Positions 35,760-44,391 are shown, counted from the first letter of the stretch. The stretch is 64,000 nt of DNA from Streptomyces sp. A 4/2 (GCF_940670765.1 NZ_CALNVW010000020.1:372001-436000), one strand, 5' to 3'. The notes: generated by a model from the sequence alone, not told the origin. Program-made: numbers and translations.

Positions 35760-36281
35760 ATGGTCCCGCTCGTGGAACCGCTCAGTGAGAATCAGATCCG
35801 CTCGTCGTTCGTCAACTGCACGAAGGGCGAGGCAAGCCGGCTTCGGCTCCCTCTCGACTTCGGCGAGTTGCCGTGGCCGGACCTGGACTTCCTCGGCTGG
35901 GTCGATCCTGGAGCCCCGTTGCGGGCCCATGTCGTCGTACCTCGGGAATCCGGCCCGATCGGCGTGACCTTCCGGGTCCCCGGAGCCAAGTCGGCCAGCG
36001 CCGTGAAGTCCAGCATCTGCCAGGTCTGCCTGACCAGCCACGCCTCGTCCGGTGTGAACCTTCTCGTGGCACCCCTGGCGGGTAAACGGGGGCGGGAGGG
36101 CAACTCCGTGGGCATCTACCTCTGCGAGGACCTCGCGTGCTCGCTGTACATCCGCGGCAAGCGGCAGCCCAAACTCCGGGCGGGCCGTTACGAGGAGACA
36201 CTCACTCTGGAAGAGAGGGTGACCCGCACCATGGACAACCTCAACGGCTTCGTCGCGAAGGTCGCCGGACCCTCGGTCTGA
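35760..36281 (+). CDS. FBP C-terminal treble-clef zinc-finger protein
   Basis: The 173-residue protein matches the actinobacterial FBP-domain proteins: an N-terminal PLSENQIRSSFVNCTKGEA segment, LPWPDLDFLGWVDPGAP, then a treble-clef zinc site with SICQVC and LCEDLACSLYIRGK supplying the cysteines. In related FusB/FusC-type proteins this domain binds elongation factor G, but the actinobacterial members are uncharacterised. The start could also be the GTG at 35772; a weak GGGG precedes 35760. It stands alone between the GH114 gene and popR. Confidence 0.75.
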   Translation: MVPLVEPLSENQIRSSFVNCTKGEASRLRLPLDFGELPWPDLDFLGWVDPGAPLRAHVVVPRESGPIGVTFRVPGAKSASAVKSSICQVCLTSHASSGVNLLVAPLAGKRGREGNSVGIYLCEDLACSLYIRGKRQPKLRAGRYEETLTLEERVTRTMDNLNGFVAKVAGPSV

Positions 36282-36309
36282 GGCCGGGGCGGGGCGGGGC
36301 TCGGGGCGA

Positions 36310-36328
36310 ATTCGCCGAGGGCAGAACG
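36310..36328 (+). promoter_or_regulatory. PopR/ClgR-type operator upstream of popR
   Basis: ATTCGCCGAGGGCAGAACG lies 42 bases before popR. A copy agreeing at 17 of 19 positions lies upstream of clpP3 (38288-38306). The right half GGCAGA fits the reported PopR site (TCTGCC-N3-GGCAGA). Autoregulation is inferred. Confidence 0.65.
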
Positions 36329-36370
36329 CTGCTGTCGCCCTGCCGGGCACATCGCTCCTAGTCTGGAGGA

Positions 36371-36895
36371 GTGAGCAGCCACGCGTCGAACCAAGCCCGC
36401 GTCCTTCCTCTGCGCCCGGTTGTCGCCGCCGCGCCGGTGCCGCCCTCCGAGGCCAAGGAGCCGCTGTGGCGTGACGTCGTGGGTGACGTCCTGCGTCGCG
36501 AGCGTCTCGCCCAGGAACGCACGCTGAAGGATGTGGCCGACGCGGCCCGGATCTCGATGCCGTACCTCTCCGAGTTGGAGCGCGGGCGCAAGGAGGCCTC
36601 GTCCGAAGTCCTCGCGGCTGCGGCCCGCGCCCTCGGGCTGGGACTCGGTGACCTCCTCGCCCTGGGCCAGCGCGAGCTGGCCCGCCTCACCGGTCCCGCC
36701 CGGCCGGGACACGCCGGGCCCCGCACCGCCCCGGCCCCTGTTACCTCGGCGCCCGGCCGCAGTTCCGGACGCGCTCTCGCTTCGGGCGGCCGGGACGGCG
36801 CCGTGACCTCCGTGACCTCCGTGACGCGGCTGAGCAGCCGTTACGCCGGACCGTCCGCCGTGTCCCGGCAGGGGAACGTGCGCCTGGCCGCCTGA
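36371..36895 (+). CDS. popR: PopR, activator of the clpP3-clpP4 operon
   Basis: The 174-residue protein has one XRE/ClgR-type helix-turn-helix at about residues 38-100: WRDVVGDVLRRERLAQERTL, KDVADAARISMPYLSELERG, then KEASSEVLAAAARALGL. The remainder is Pro/Ala/Ser-rich linker ending RLAA. In Streptomyces lividans PopR activates clpP3-clpP4 and is itself degraded by ClpP1P2 through C-terminal Ala-Ala, which is exactly what is present here. It converges on clpP4 with a 36-base gap and shares an operator-like box with clpP3. The GTG start has GGAGGA directly against it, so the exact start is a little uncertain. Confidence 0.85.
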   Translation: MSSHASNQARVLPLRPVVAAAPVPPSEAKEPLWRDVVGDVLRRERLAQERTLKDVADAARISMPYLSELERGRKEASSEVLAAAARALGLGLGDLLALGQRELARLTGPARPGHAGPRTAPAPVTSAPGRSSGRALASGGRDGAVTSVTSVTRLSSRYAGPSAVSRQGNVRLAA

Positions 36896-36931
36896 CCGCG
36901 CCCCTCCCGGAGCCCCGGCCGGCGCCGCGTC

Positions 36932-37537
36932 TCAGAATCGCCCTCCGGCGCGCCGGCTGAGGACCTGGTCGGCGAGGCCGTACGCCACGGCATCGTGCGC
37001 GGTGAAGACCTTGTCCCGGTCCATGTCCGCGCGGAGTGTCGCGATGTCGTGGTGGGTGTGCCGGGCCAGGACGTCCTCGATCTCGGAGCGGATCCGGAGC
37101 ATCTCCTTGGCCCGCAGGCTGAGGTCCGAGACCGTCCCCTGCTGACCGCCGCTCGCCGGCTGTCCCAGCAGCACCCTGGCGTGGTCCAGGACGAAGCGCC
37201 GTCCCGGGTCTCCCCCGGCCAGGAGTACCGCAGCGGTCGAGGCCGCCTGCCCGACACAGAACGTCGAGACGGGTGAGGTGATGAAGGTCATCGTGTCGTA
37301 GATCGCCATGAGCGAAGTGACGGATCCGCCGGGCGAGTTGATGTAGATCGCGATCTCCGTGTCGGGGCTCGACGACTCCAGGTGGAGGAGTTGCGCGATC
37401 ACCACGTTCGCGACGCCGTCGTCGATCTCGGTGCCGAGGAAGATGATCCGCTCGGAGAGCAGCCGGCTGTAGATGTCGTACGCCCGCTCGCCCTGCGCGG
37501 TCCGTTCGACGACCGTGGGAATCGTGTACTGGCTCAT
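36932..37537 (-). CDS. clpP4: ClpP4, ClpP-family subunit lacking the catalytic His
   Basis: The 201-residue ClpP fold keeps [10 protein letters not shown], the nucleophile Ser100 ([11 protein letters not shown]) and Asp171 ([10 protein letters not shown]). At the catalytic-His position, however, the sequence is [11 protein letters not shown], so Gly125 replaces the His found in RIMMHQP of ClpP3. It is therefore expected to be inactive as a protease by itself and to work as a structural or regulatory ring partner of ClpP3. It begins one base after the clpP3 stop and is surely cotranscribed. Hetero-oligomeric ClpP3P4 is known for Streptomyces; whether this residue is generally missing in ClpP4 should be checked. 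Confidence 0.88.
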   Translation of the reverse strand: MSQYTIPTVVERTAQGERAYDIYSRLLSERIIFLGTEIDDGVANVVIAQLLHLESSSPDTEIAIYINSPGGSVTSLMAIYDTMTFITSPVSTFCVGQAASTAAVLLAGGDPGRRFVLDHARVLLGQPASGGQQGTVSDLSLRAKEMLRIRSEIEDVLARHTHHDIATLRADMDRDKVFTAHDAVAYGLADQVLSRRAGGRF

Positions 37538-37538
37538 G

Positions 37539-38192
37539 TCAGAGTCCGATCCGTCGCTGCGTACCGGCCGGCCGGACGTCGTCCAGCGACTCGACGACAT
37601 GGTCGACCATTCCGTACTCCTTGGCCTGCTCGGCCGTGAACCACCGGTCGCGGTCACCGTCCCGGGAGATCGTCTCCTCGTTCTGGCCGGTGTGCTCGGC
37701 CGTGATCCGTTCGATGGCCTTCTTGGTGAATTCGAGGTTCTCCGCCTGGATCGCGATGTCGGCGGCCGTCCCGCCGATCCCGGCCGACGGCTGGTGCATC
37801 ATGATCCGCGCGTTCGGCAGCGCGAAGCGCTTCCCGGGCTCCCCGACCGTGAGCAGGAACTGGCCCATGCTCGCGGCGAATCCCATCGCGAGGGTGGAGA
37901 CGTCGTTCGGGATCAGCCGCATCGTGTCGTAGATCGCCAGCCCGGCTGTCACCGAGCCGCCGGGGCTGTTGATGTACAGGCTGATGTCGCTCCGCGGGTC
38001 CTCCGCCGAGAGGAGCAGGAGCTGGGCGCAGACCCGGTTCGCGGAGACCTCGTCGACCTGGGTGCCGAGGAAGACGATCCGCTGCATGAGAAGTTGCGCG
38101 GCCAGATGGTCGTCGAACCGTGTCGCGGGGGTGTCTTCCTCGCTCGCCCGCGGGGCGGGTGCGGGGTCCGCGCCGGTGATGAGAGTGCGCAT
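37539..38192 (-). CDS. clpP3: ClpP3, ATP-dependent Clp protease proteolytic subunit
   Basis: The 217-residue ClpP has a full catalytic triad: Ser108 in [12 protein letters not shown], His133 in [10 protein letters not shown] and Asp178 in [10 protein letters not shown]. The [14 protein letters not shown] substrate loop is intact. An ideal AAGGAGGA box precedes the ATG. It is the first gene of the clpP3-clpP4 operon, which in Streptomyces is switched on through PopR when ClpP1P2 activity falls. The popR gene lies just beyond clpP4, and a PopR-like box is 95 bases upstream. It works with Clp ATPases in the cytoplasm. Confidence 0.92.
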   Translation of the reverse strand: MRTLITGADPAPAPRASEEDTPATRFDDHLAAQLLMQRIVFLGTQVDEVSANRVCAQLLLLSAEDPRSDISLYINSPGGSVTAGLAIYDTMRLIPNDVSTLAMGFAASMGQFLLTVGEPGKRFALPNARIMMHQPSAGIGGTAADIAIQAENLEFTKKAIERITAEHTGQNEETISRDGDRDRWFTAEQAKEYGMVDHVVESLDDVRPAGTQRRIGL

Positions 38193-38287
38193 CGGTCCTC
38201 CTTGTGGTGGTGCGGCTGCCGTTGCCGCGCTCCTCACCACTCTCGGTCCGATCGGGCGTCCACCTCGGCTTTCTCGGCCCGCAGCAG

Positions 38288-38306
38288 ATTCGCTGAGGGC
38301 AGAGCG
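38288..38306. promoter_or_regulatory. PopR/ClgR-type operator upstream of clpP3
   Basis: ATTCGCTGAGGGCAGAGCG, 95 bases upstream of clpP3, matches the box before popR at 17 of 19 positions. It is the expected PopR activation site and abuts the fucosidase terminator. Confidence 0.65.
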
Positions 38307-38307
38307 A

Positions 38308-38337
38308 CGGCCCACGCCGGACGGACGGCGTGGGCCG
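38308..38337 (-). terminator. Terminator downstream of the fucosidase gene
   Basis: A perfect 11-bp stem (CGGCCCACGCC and complement) with an 8-base loop lies 43 bases after the fucosidase stop. It would keep that transcript from running into the clpP3 promoter. Confidence 0.7.
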
Positions 38338-38380
38338 TGGCACTGCTCAGGGCCCCTCTGGAGGTGCGGCGTCCGGCTGT

Positions 38381-40015
38381 TCAGACCTGCGAGCGGTAGA
38401 GGCCGAACTCAGCGATGTGCGCGGGCAGTCGGGAGCCCGTCACGCGCAGCCGCCACTGCTGGGCGGTGACCGGGGCGGGCAGCAGGACGATGCGGTTCGC
38501 GCCGATGGTCCCGACTTCGGCGATCTGCGTCCACCCCTGTGCCGTACGGGCCTCGACGACGACCTGTTCGACCTGCTGACCGTGGTGGATGTCCTCGGCG
38601 AGGCGGATCCGGTCGACCTCGCGGGAACGGCCGAGGTCCACGTACAGGGTGCCCTTCGACGCGGCGGGCGCGGTCCATGCGGTGTCCGGGTCCCCGTCGA
38701 CCGCGCGGGCCGGGGAGCGCCCGTCGCCCCAGGCCCGCGTCCGGTGCGCGAGGTCCTCGGGCAGTTCGCTGCCGATGCGCTCGTGGAAGGCCCGCAGCAC
38801 GGCGACGTCCGCTGCGGGGAGTTGGCCCTGCTGGTCCGGTGGGATGTTCAGCAGCAGGACGGAGTTGCGGCCGACCGATCTCATGTAGATGTCGGTGAGC
38901 TGCTCGACCGTCTTGGGCTGCTGGTCCGCGTGGTAGAACCAGCCGGGCCTGATGGAGACATCGCACTCGGCCGGCCACCACTGAAGGTACTGCGCCACGG
39001 ACCGCGACGCGGCGAGCGCGTCACGGCTGCCCTGGTCGGGGGCGTCGTAGGCGAGGGCGTAGTCGGTGCGGCCGTAGTCCGTCTCCGCCACCGGGATGGT
39101 GCTCCACTCGTTCTCGCGTGCCAGCCCGCCCTCGTTGCCGACCCAGCGCACGTCGGGGCCGGACACCGCGATGGAGGCGCCGGGGGCGAGGGCGCGGACG
39201 ACCTCGTACCAGCTGTCCCAGTCGTAGCGCTCGACCTTCTCCGGGGGGATCCGGCCCTGTGCTCCGTCGAACCAGACCTCGTCGACCGGCCCGTACTCGG
39301 TGAGTACTTCGTAGAGCTGGTTGAGCATGTGGGCGCCGTAGTCGGTGGCCTGGAGCTCGAAGGTCCGCAGCTTCTTTCCTGCCCGGTCGTCCCCGTCGAC
39401 GAGGGCGGGGACCGTGCGGGTGGTGCGGGCGCTGCCGTTGGCGTAGACGCCGTGCAGGTACTGGTTCTCGTCGGCCGGGGAGATGTAGACGCCGACCTTG
39501 ATCCCGTGGGCCCGCATGGAGTCGGCGAAGGAGCGCAGTACGTCACCCCCGCCGCTGCGCCAGCTGCTGGAGGCGACGCTGTGTTCCGTGTAGCGGGAGG
39601 GGTAGAGGACGAAGCCGTCGTGGTGCTTGACGGTGAGGATGGCCAGCTCGAAGCCGCCGTCCCGCAGCGCCCGTGCCCACTGGTCGGTGTCGAGTCCGAC
39701 CGGCTGGAACACATCGGGGTCCTCGTCGCCGGTGCCCCATTCGAGGCCGGTGAAGGTGTTCACCCCGAAGTGCAGGAAGGCCGTCTTCTCCAGGCGCTGC
39801 CAAGCTATCTGACGCTCCGTCGGGCGGAGTCGGGCCGCCTTGGCGACGAGTTGGTCCGGTGTGTCGTCCGGGCCGACCGGGATCCGGTAGCCCGGTTCGA
39901 CAGGTACGGAGCGGACCCGGGCCGCAGCCCAGGCGTCCGGGCCGAGCAGGGACGTACCGGCCGTGGTGGAGACTGCGGCGAGTGCGGTGACGAAGAGGCG
40001 GCGGCTGAGAGCCAT
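38381..40015 (-). CDS. Exported alpha-L-fucosidase (GH29) with F5/8-type carbohydrate-binding module
   Basis: The 544-residue protein starts with a Tat signal (SRRLFVTALAAVSTTAG, cleavage near AWAAA). The GH29 barrel follows: FLHFGVNTFTGLEWG, 'AILTVKHHDGFVLYPSRYTE', 'GIKVGVYISPADENQYLHGV' and VDEVWFDGAQG, whose Asp is the predicted nucleophile (about residue 240). From about residue 410 a galactose-binding-like F5/8 domain (TAWTAPAASKGTLYVDLGRS) would bind glycans. It should release fucose outside the cell. It is transcribed away from the lectin-like gene with 218 bases between, and a strong terminator follows. Confidence 0.88.
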   Translation of the reverse strand: MALSRRLFVTALAAVSTTAGTSLLGPDAWAAARVRSVPVEPGYRIPVGPDDTPDQLVAKAARLRPTERQIAWQRLEKTAFLHFGVNTFTGLEWGTGDEDPDVFQPVGLDTDQWARALRDGGFELAILTVKHHDGFVLYPSRYTEHSVASSSWRSGGGDVLRSFADSMRAHGIKVGVYISPADENQYLHGVYANGSARTTRTVPALVDGDDRAGKKLRTFELQATDYGAHMLNQLYEVLTEYGPVDEVWFDGAQGRIPPEKVERYDWDSWYEVVRALAPGASIAVSGPDVRWVGNEGGLARENEWSTIPVAETDYGRTDYALAYDAPDQGSRDALAASRSVAQYLQWWPAECDVSIRPGWFYHADQQPKTVEQLTDIYMRSVGRNSVLLLNIPPDQQGQLPAADVAVLRAFHERIGSELPEDLAHRTRAWGDGRSPARAVDGDPDTAWTAPAASKGTLYVDLGRSREVDRIRLAEDIHHGQQVEQVVVEARTAQGWTQIAEVGTIGANRIVLLPAPVTAQQWRLRVTGSRLPAHIAEFGLYRSQV

Positions 40016-40233
40016 GGGCGGGTCCTCCGGTGTCAGTGAGCGTGAGACGCGGGTTCCTGTTCCGTATTCATCGGATGTTCTACGGAATGCAGCCTCTCAA
40101 CTCCCGCCCACCGTCGGGGTGTCGAATGAGAAGAGTCCATCTGCCCGTTCGGAAAGTCCATCCCGCGACGGCTCCCCGAGAGACCACTCTCGACGTGAAC
40201 ATGCCATCATCCACGTTCGACGGAGGAGACACC

Positions 40234-41358
40234 GTGCTCCGTGTCAAAGCACTCTGCACCATCGCCGTACTCGCGCTCGCCGCCTGTCTGGGCTTGGCCG
40301 GGCCCGCTCAGGCAGGCGGTTCGACCCCCGGCACCTACACCAACTACGGCTTCCCGTCCGGGACCACTTCCCTCACGGATGTCACCTTCGCCACGACCGT
40401 GCAGTCCGACCCCGGGCGTGGCAATGTCTTCTGGTCGCACCAGTTCGGCTTCACCAATGGAGTCGGCGGATACATCGGACAACAGCGCTGGCGCACCGGG
40501 AACGGAATGTTCCTGTTCTCGCTCTGGGGCTCCACCGCCGCCAAGGCCGGCTCGGCAGGTACGTACTGCCAGACCTTCGACGAGAGCGGCACCGGATACA
40601 CCTGCCGCTCCGAGCAGAAGTTCACGGCCGGGCACCGTTACGCGTACCACATCGAGCCCGCCGCAACCGACGGCTGGTACCAGGCGACGATCTCCGACAC
40701 CACGGCCGGGACCTCGTTCATCCTCGGCAGCCTTCAGATCGGTTCGGGCGCGCAGGTGGCCGCGGGCGGGATGACCGACTGGGTGGAGTACTTCGACTGG
40801 AACAACAACGCCGCGACCTGCCAGGACGAGCCCTTCTCCCAGGCCCGTTTCGATCTGCCCACCGGAACGTCGACCAGCGGTGGCGGCGTCACGGCCTCCG
40901 TCAGCGGCACGTCGAAGAGCGGCACCTGCGACCCGTACGCCGCGGTGACCACACCCAGTGGCGGCAGTGTTCACCAGGACGGCATCGGCAACTCGTCGTC
41001 GGGGTCCATCACCGGCACGGGCGGCAAGTGCGTCGACATCACGGGCGGCAACAGCGCCGACGGCACCCCGCTGGAGCTGTGGACGTGCAGCGGCGGCGAC
41101 ATGCAGAACTGGGTACTCGCCGGTGACGGCACGGTGCACGCGTTCTTCAAGTGCATGGCCGTCAGCGGCACGGACGTCCAGCTCAAGTCCTGTGACGGTT
41201 CCACCGCCCAGCAGTGGAAGCGCACGGGGAACACCCTGGTCAACACGGGATCGGGGAAGTGTCTCGACGCCTCGGGCGGCGGCAGCGCCGACGGCACCGA
41301 GCTGATCGTGTACACCTGCCAGGGCAGCGCCAACCAGCAGTGGAACACCCCTGCCTGA
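40234..41358 (+). CDS. Secreted DUF3472-like protein with ricin-B lectin repeats
   Basis: A GTG start with GGAGGAG upstream gives a Sec signal ending near GPAQA, then about 210 residues resembling DUF3472 (YTNYGFPSGTTSLTDVTFAT, a Cys pair, WVEYFDWNNNAATCQDEPF). The C-terminal third has ricin-type beta-trefoil QxW repeats (GKCVDITGGNSADGTPLELW with MQNW; QQWKRTGN; GKCLDASGGGSADGTEL with NQQWN). About two repeats are clear and the middle one is shorter. It should bind polysaccharide outside the cell; catalysis is not evident. A longer in-frame start upstream is rejected because it lacks a signal peptide and ribosome site. Confidence 0.82.
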   Translation: MLRVKALCTIAVLALAACLGLAGPAQAGGSTPGTYTNYGFPSGTTSLTDVTFATTVQSDPGRGNVFWSHQFGFTNGVGGYIGQQRWRTGNGMFLFSLWGSTAAKAGSAGTYCQTFDESGTGYTCRSEQKFTAGHRYAYHIEPAATDGWYQATISDTTAGTSFILGSLQIGSGAQVAAGGMTDWVEYFDWNNNAATCQDEPFSQARFDLPTGTSTSGGGVTASVSGTSKSGTCDPYAAVTTPSGGSVHQDGIGNSSSGSITGTGGKCVDITGGNSADGTPLELWTCSGGDMQNWVLAGDGTVHAFFKCMAVSGTDVQLKSCDGSTAQQWKRTGNTLVNTGSGKCLDASGGGSADGTELIVYTCQGSANQQWNTPA

Positions 41359-41375
41359 GGGCCCTCACACCCTTC

Positions 41376-41442
41376 GTGACGAGCACCCGGCCGTGGTGCA
41401 CCGCGCGCTGCGCGGCGGGCACCGTGGCCGGGTGCTCGTCAC
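41376..41442. terminator. Bidirectional terminator between lectin-like gene and glpF
   Basis: A perfect 17-bp inverted repeat (GTGACGAGCACCCGGCC and complement), extended imperfectly inward, fills the convergent gap and should serve both genes. Confidence 0.8.
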
Positions 41443-41452
41443 TGCCGGGAGG

Positions 41453-42268
41453 TCAGTTGTCAGCAGTCGGGATCCTGCCGGCCTCCTGCCCCTTGAGCCC
41501 GGGGAGATAGCGCCCGATCAGGAACTTGTACACCGCGGCCCCGAGCACACCACCGATCAGCGGGCCGACGATGGGGACCCAGAAGTAGAGATTGCCGTAC
41601 TGGTCCCGCCAGGCGCCCCGGTACCCGGTGATGAAGCTCGCGAACCGGGGTCCGAGGTCACGTGCGGGGTTGATGGCGTATCCGGCGTCGGCGCCGAACG
41701 CCATGCCGATCGCCACGATGAGCAGCCCGATGAGCAGCGGTCCCAGGTTGGCGAGGGGCGGGTCGTTCAGTGCGTCGGTCAGTGCGAAGAGCACGAAGAG
41801 CAGGATCGCGGTACCGATGATCTGGTCGCGCAGGGCGCCCCATTCACTCACCGGCAGGGTTCCGTTCCCCGGCAGCGTGGAGAAGACGAACTGTGTCTTC
41901 AGAGTGTGCCCGGGGTCGAACTTCGCCAGCACCTCCGTGTAGTTCCAGCGGACCAGCAGAGCGGCGGCGAACGCACCGGCGGTCTGCGCTGTCACAAAGG
42001 GAACGACCTTGCGCCAGGAGAATCCCCTGAAGACGGCGAAGGCGAGCGTGACCGCGGGGTTGATGTGGGCGCCGCTGATCCGGCCCGCGACATAGACGCC
42101 GAAGGTGACACCCAGGCCCCAGGCCCAGGCGATGCTGTCGTGGTCTCCGAGACCCGCCGCGACCACCTGGGCGACGACTCCCGCCCCGAAAAGGATGAGG
42201 ATGAACGTGCCCGCGAATTCCGCGGACAGCTCTTTGACCAGACCCGTTCTCTTCAGGCCTTTTGCCAT
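41453..42268 (-). CDS. MIP-family aquaglyceroporin (GlpF-like)
   Basis: The 271-residue, six-segment channel has both NPA boxes: GAHINPAVT after TM2 and GYAINPARD after TM5, the latter with Asp after Arg as in glycerol facilitators. The pore should pass glycerol or other small neutral solutes across the cytoplasmic membrane. No glycerol kinase or dehydrogenase gene is adjacent. Of two ATGs six bases apart, 42268 has the better distance (nine bases) from GGAGG. The 184 bases upstream, to the next gene, show no clear operator. Confidence 0.88.
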   Translation of the reverse strand: MAKGLKRTGLVKELSAEFAGTFILILFGAGVVAQVVAAGLGDHDSIAWAWGLGVTFGVYVAGRISGAHINPAVTLAFAVFRGFSWRKVVPFVTAQTAGAFAAALLVRWNYTEVLAKFDPGHTLKTQFVFSTLPGNGTLPVSEWGALRDQIIGTAILLFVLFALTDALNDPPLANLGPLLIGLLIVAIGMAFGADAGYAINPARDLGPRFASFITGYRGAWRDQYGNLYFWVPIVGPLIGGVLGAAVYKFLIGRYLPGLKGQEAGRIPTADN

Positions 42269-42452
42269 GAACATCTGCCTCCAGACGGTCCGGGCCGAGC
42301 AGTGCGGCCGAAAGCAAGGGGACGGGCCGCGGACTGATACCGAATCACCGAAGCTCTCGCCGGTGTGCCCATTCGACTTCGGCGGTGGCTCCTCCGCAAG
42401 CCATGACGGGCAGCCGGGTGCGGCCGGACGCCGGATCAGCGGCCGATATCGC

Positions 42453-43652
42453 TCACGGGGCGGTGGTGGAGAACAACAGCAGGTACTCGCCGTACGTCAG
42501 CGAAAGTACCGTCAGGCTGCCCGTCAGAACAGCGACCGTACGCGGCCTGGCTTTCGCCATGGCCCGTGCGGCGGGAAACAGCAAAGGAAAGGCGGGGAGC
42601 AGGAATCGCGGTCTGGAGGAGTAGTAGTGCGAGCCGCCGACCGCGAGCACGAAGAGCACGAGCGTGTAGATGAGCAGGGGAAGCGGCGGGCGGTCGAGAA
42701 TGAGCAGGACGAGCGCCGGTACCGCGACGAGGACTCCGGCCACGCCCATGTAGTAGGCCAGATGGGGAGTCCCGCCCTCGTCGGTGACGAGCCGCCGGAT
42801 GAAGTCCAGTTCGCTCCGGCCGAAATCGAAGCGGGAGCCCCACTCGCGCTGGATCCGGAAATAGCCGAGCGGTCCGCCGGAGCGGGTGCCCACCCAGGCG
42901 ACGTAGCCGAGCCAGCCGAGCGGCGCGAGGAGGGCGCCGGTCCAGATCCGCCAGTCGCGCCGGGCACCCTCCCGTTGCCACAGCACGATCAGCGCCGCGC
43001 TGAGCACGGCAGCGGCAACGGCGATGCCGCTGGGCCGGGCGAGCCCGGCGAGCAGGGCGAGGGAGCCCGCCCACAGCCAGCGGCGGGTGAGCAGGGCGTA
43101 GAGCGACCACGCGGCCAGCGCGGTCATCAGCGGCTCGCTGTAGGCCATGGTCATGACGACGGCGTGCGGAAGCACCGCGTAGAGCAGGACGAGCATGGTG
43201 GCTGCCCGGCGGCCGTAGAGCCGCTCACCGACGGCGTGGATGCCCCAGGCCGCGAACACGGCCGAGACCCAGGCCACCGTCAGTCCGGCGACGACCAGGC
43301 TGACCGGGACGAGCGCCGTGACAGCCCGTTCGAGGCCGGGGAAGAGCGGGAAGAAGGCGAGGTCGCTGCGGACGATGCCGGGGATCCGCGAGGGGCGCGT
43401 GGTGCCGTAACCGTGCTGGGCGATGCCCGCGTACCACCGGCTGTCCCAGGAATTGCCGAGCGCCGACCACATCGACCGGCCCGTGTGGTGGGCGACGATC
43501 GCCACCACGACAATGCCTGCGAGCCGCACCACCACGTAGAGCAGGAGCGCCGGAGCCGCCCTGCGCAGCGCCCCGGCCAGCCGGTGGAACGGAGGGGGCG
43601 CGTGTCCCCGGGGCGGGGACAGCGGCGGATGCGTCGCGGGATCAGCGGGCAC
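42453..43652 (-). CDS. Polytopic membrane glycosyltransferase (PIG-V mannosyltransferase-like)
   Basis: The 399-residue protein has about ten membrane segments. A WDSRWYAGIAQHGYG loop after the first segment carries the acidic residue expected of GT-C mannosyltransferases, and later segments include LLAGLARPSGIAVAAAVL and LLIYTLVLFVLAVGGSHYYSS. GT-C enzymes use polyprenyl-phosphate sugars on the outer face of the membrane. The GTG start has GAGGTGAG upstream. It overlaps the end of the GtrA reading frame by 11 bases, but that overlap exists only because a repeat element extends the GtrA frame. A role in surface glycan or lipid modification is likely. Confidence 0.8.
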   Translation of the reverse strand: MPADPATHPPLSPPRGHAPPPFHRLAGALRRAAPALLLYVVVRLAGIVVVAIVAHHTGRSMWSALGNSWDSRWYAGIAQHGYGTTRPSRIPGIVRSDLAFFPLFPGLERAVTALVPVSLVVAGLTVAWVSAVFAAWGIHAVGERLYGRRAATMLVLLYAVLPHAVVMTMAYSEPLMTALAAWSLYALLTRRWLWAGSLALLAGLARPSGIAVAAAVLSAALIVLWQREGARRDWRIWTGALLAPLGWLGYVAWVGTRSGGPLGYFRIQREWGSRFDFGRSELDFIRRLVTDEGGTPHLAYYMGVAGVLVAVPALVLLILDRPPLPLLIYTLVLFVLAVGGSHYYSSRPRFLLPAFPLLFPAARAMAKARPRTVAVLTGSLTVLSLTYGEYLLLFSTTAP

Positions 43653-44391
43653 AGCTCACCTCTGCCGTAGGTCCGACGAGTTGCCCACGCATTCGGCTCG
43701 CTCCGGGCCGGGCAGGTCCCAGGACCTGCCCGGCCGGTCTTGTCGGGTCAGCCCGGGGCGTCTGGTGCGGTGCATCGCAAGGCGCCGAAGTGTCCGCAGG
43801 GTGGTTTCCTGTGGGCACTTCGGCAACGCGGCGAGGTGCCGTATCAGACGCCCCGGGCCCGGCGAAGATCGGCCGGACAGGTCCTAATCGCCTTCGGGCG
43901 TCCCCGCCACGGGCATCGGCCGGAACCGAATCCGCGCCCTCGCTCTTCGGCAGCGCCTTGAACACCCAGGTCCGGTAGGACCAGAAGCGGAAGAGCGTGG
44001 CGACACCGATACCGAGGAACTTGAAGATATTGCTCTGCAACGTACTGTCCCAGCCGAAGCCGTACGTCGCCATGTAGAGAATGCCGTTCTCGATGACCAG
44101 CCCGATCAGGCTGAAGAAGACGAAGAGGGCGATCTCCCGCGTACGCTGCTGCCTTCCTCTGTGCCGGTAGGTGAAGTATTTGAATCCCACGTAGTTGAAG
44201 GCGATCGCGACCACGGTCGCGACGACTCCGGCCCGGATCACCTGCAGATGGGCGAAATGGCGGGCCAGATTGAACACCACGAGATTGACGGCAACTCCCG
44301 CGGCCCCGACCGTCACGAATTTGGCGACTTCCCGGTGAAGCCCGTCCGTACACTCATCTGTACGAGAATGCGCAGCGACCCGTTGGCTCAT
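43642..44391 (-). CDS. GtrA-family membrane protein with repeat-derived C-terminal tail
   Basis: The first 150 or so residues are a normal GtrA domain: four membrane segments (KFVTVGAAGVAVNLVVFNLA, VVATVVAIAFNYVGFKYFTY, IALFVFFSLIGLVIENGILY, NIFKFLGIGVATLFRFWSYR). GtrA proteins are thought to flip polyprenyl-phosphate sugars, fitting the GT-C enzyme downstream. The frame continues to 249 residues only because a palindromic element (43721-43885) has entered the 3' end; residues about 169-223 are translated from it and look nothing like the family. The functional part is probably intact. Confidence 0.8.
   Translation of the reverse strand: MSQRVAAHSRTDECTDGLHREVAKFVTVGAAGVAVNLVVFNLARHFAHLQVIRAGVVATVVAIAFNYVGFKYFTYRHRGRQQRTREIALFVFFSLIGLVIENGILYMATYGFGWDSTLQSNIFKFLGIGVATLFRFWSYRTWVFKALPKSEGADSVPADARGGDARRRLGPVRPIFAGPGASDTAPRRVAEVPTGNHPADTSAPCDAPHQTPRADPTRPAGQVLGPARPGASRMRGQLVGPTAEVSCAR
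43721..43885. repeat. 165-bp nested palindromic element (MITE-like)
   Basis: Two long imperfect arms each begin AGGACCTG(C/T)CCGGCCG read inward from their ends. They pair almost throughout, including GGGGCGTCTG with CAGACGCCCC and CCGAAGTG with CACTTCGG around a central loop near 43800. No coding capacity or clear target duplication is seen. It lies in the 3' end of the gtrA frame. A decayed half-like copy lies at 46371-46412. It may be a mobile repeat or a large bidirectional terminator. Confidence 0.72.

Noticed and set aside
43721-43885. Long palindrome considered as a riboswitch or structured RNA gene
   Set aside because: Symmetry over the whole length and a second partial copy elsewhere fit a repeat element better; no aptamer features are recognisable.
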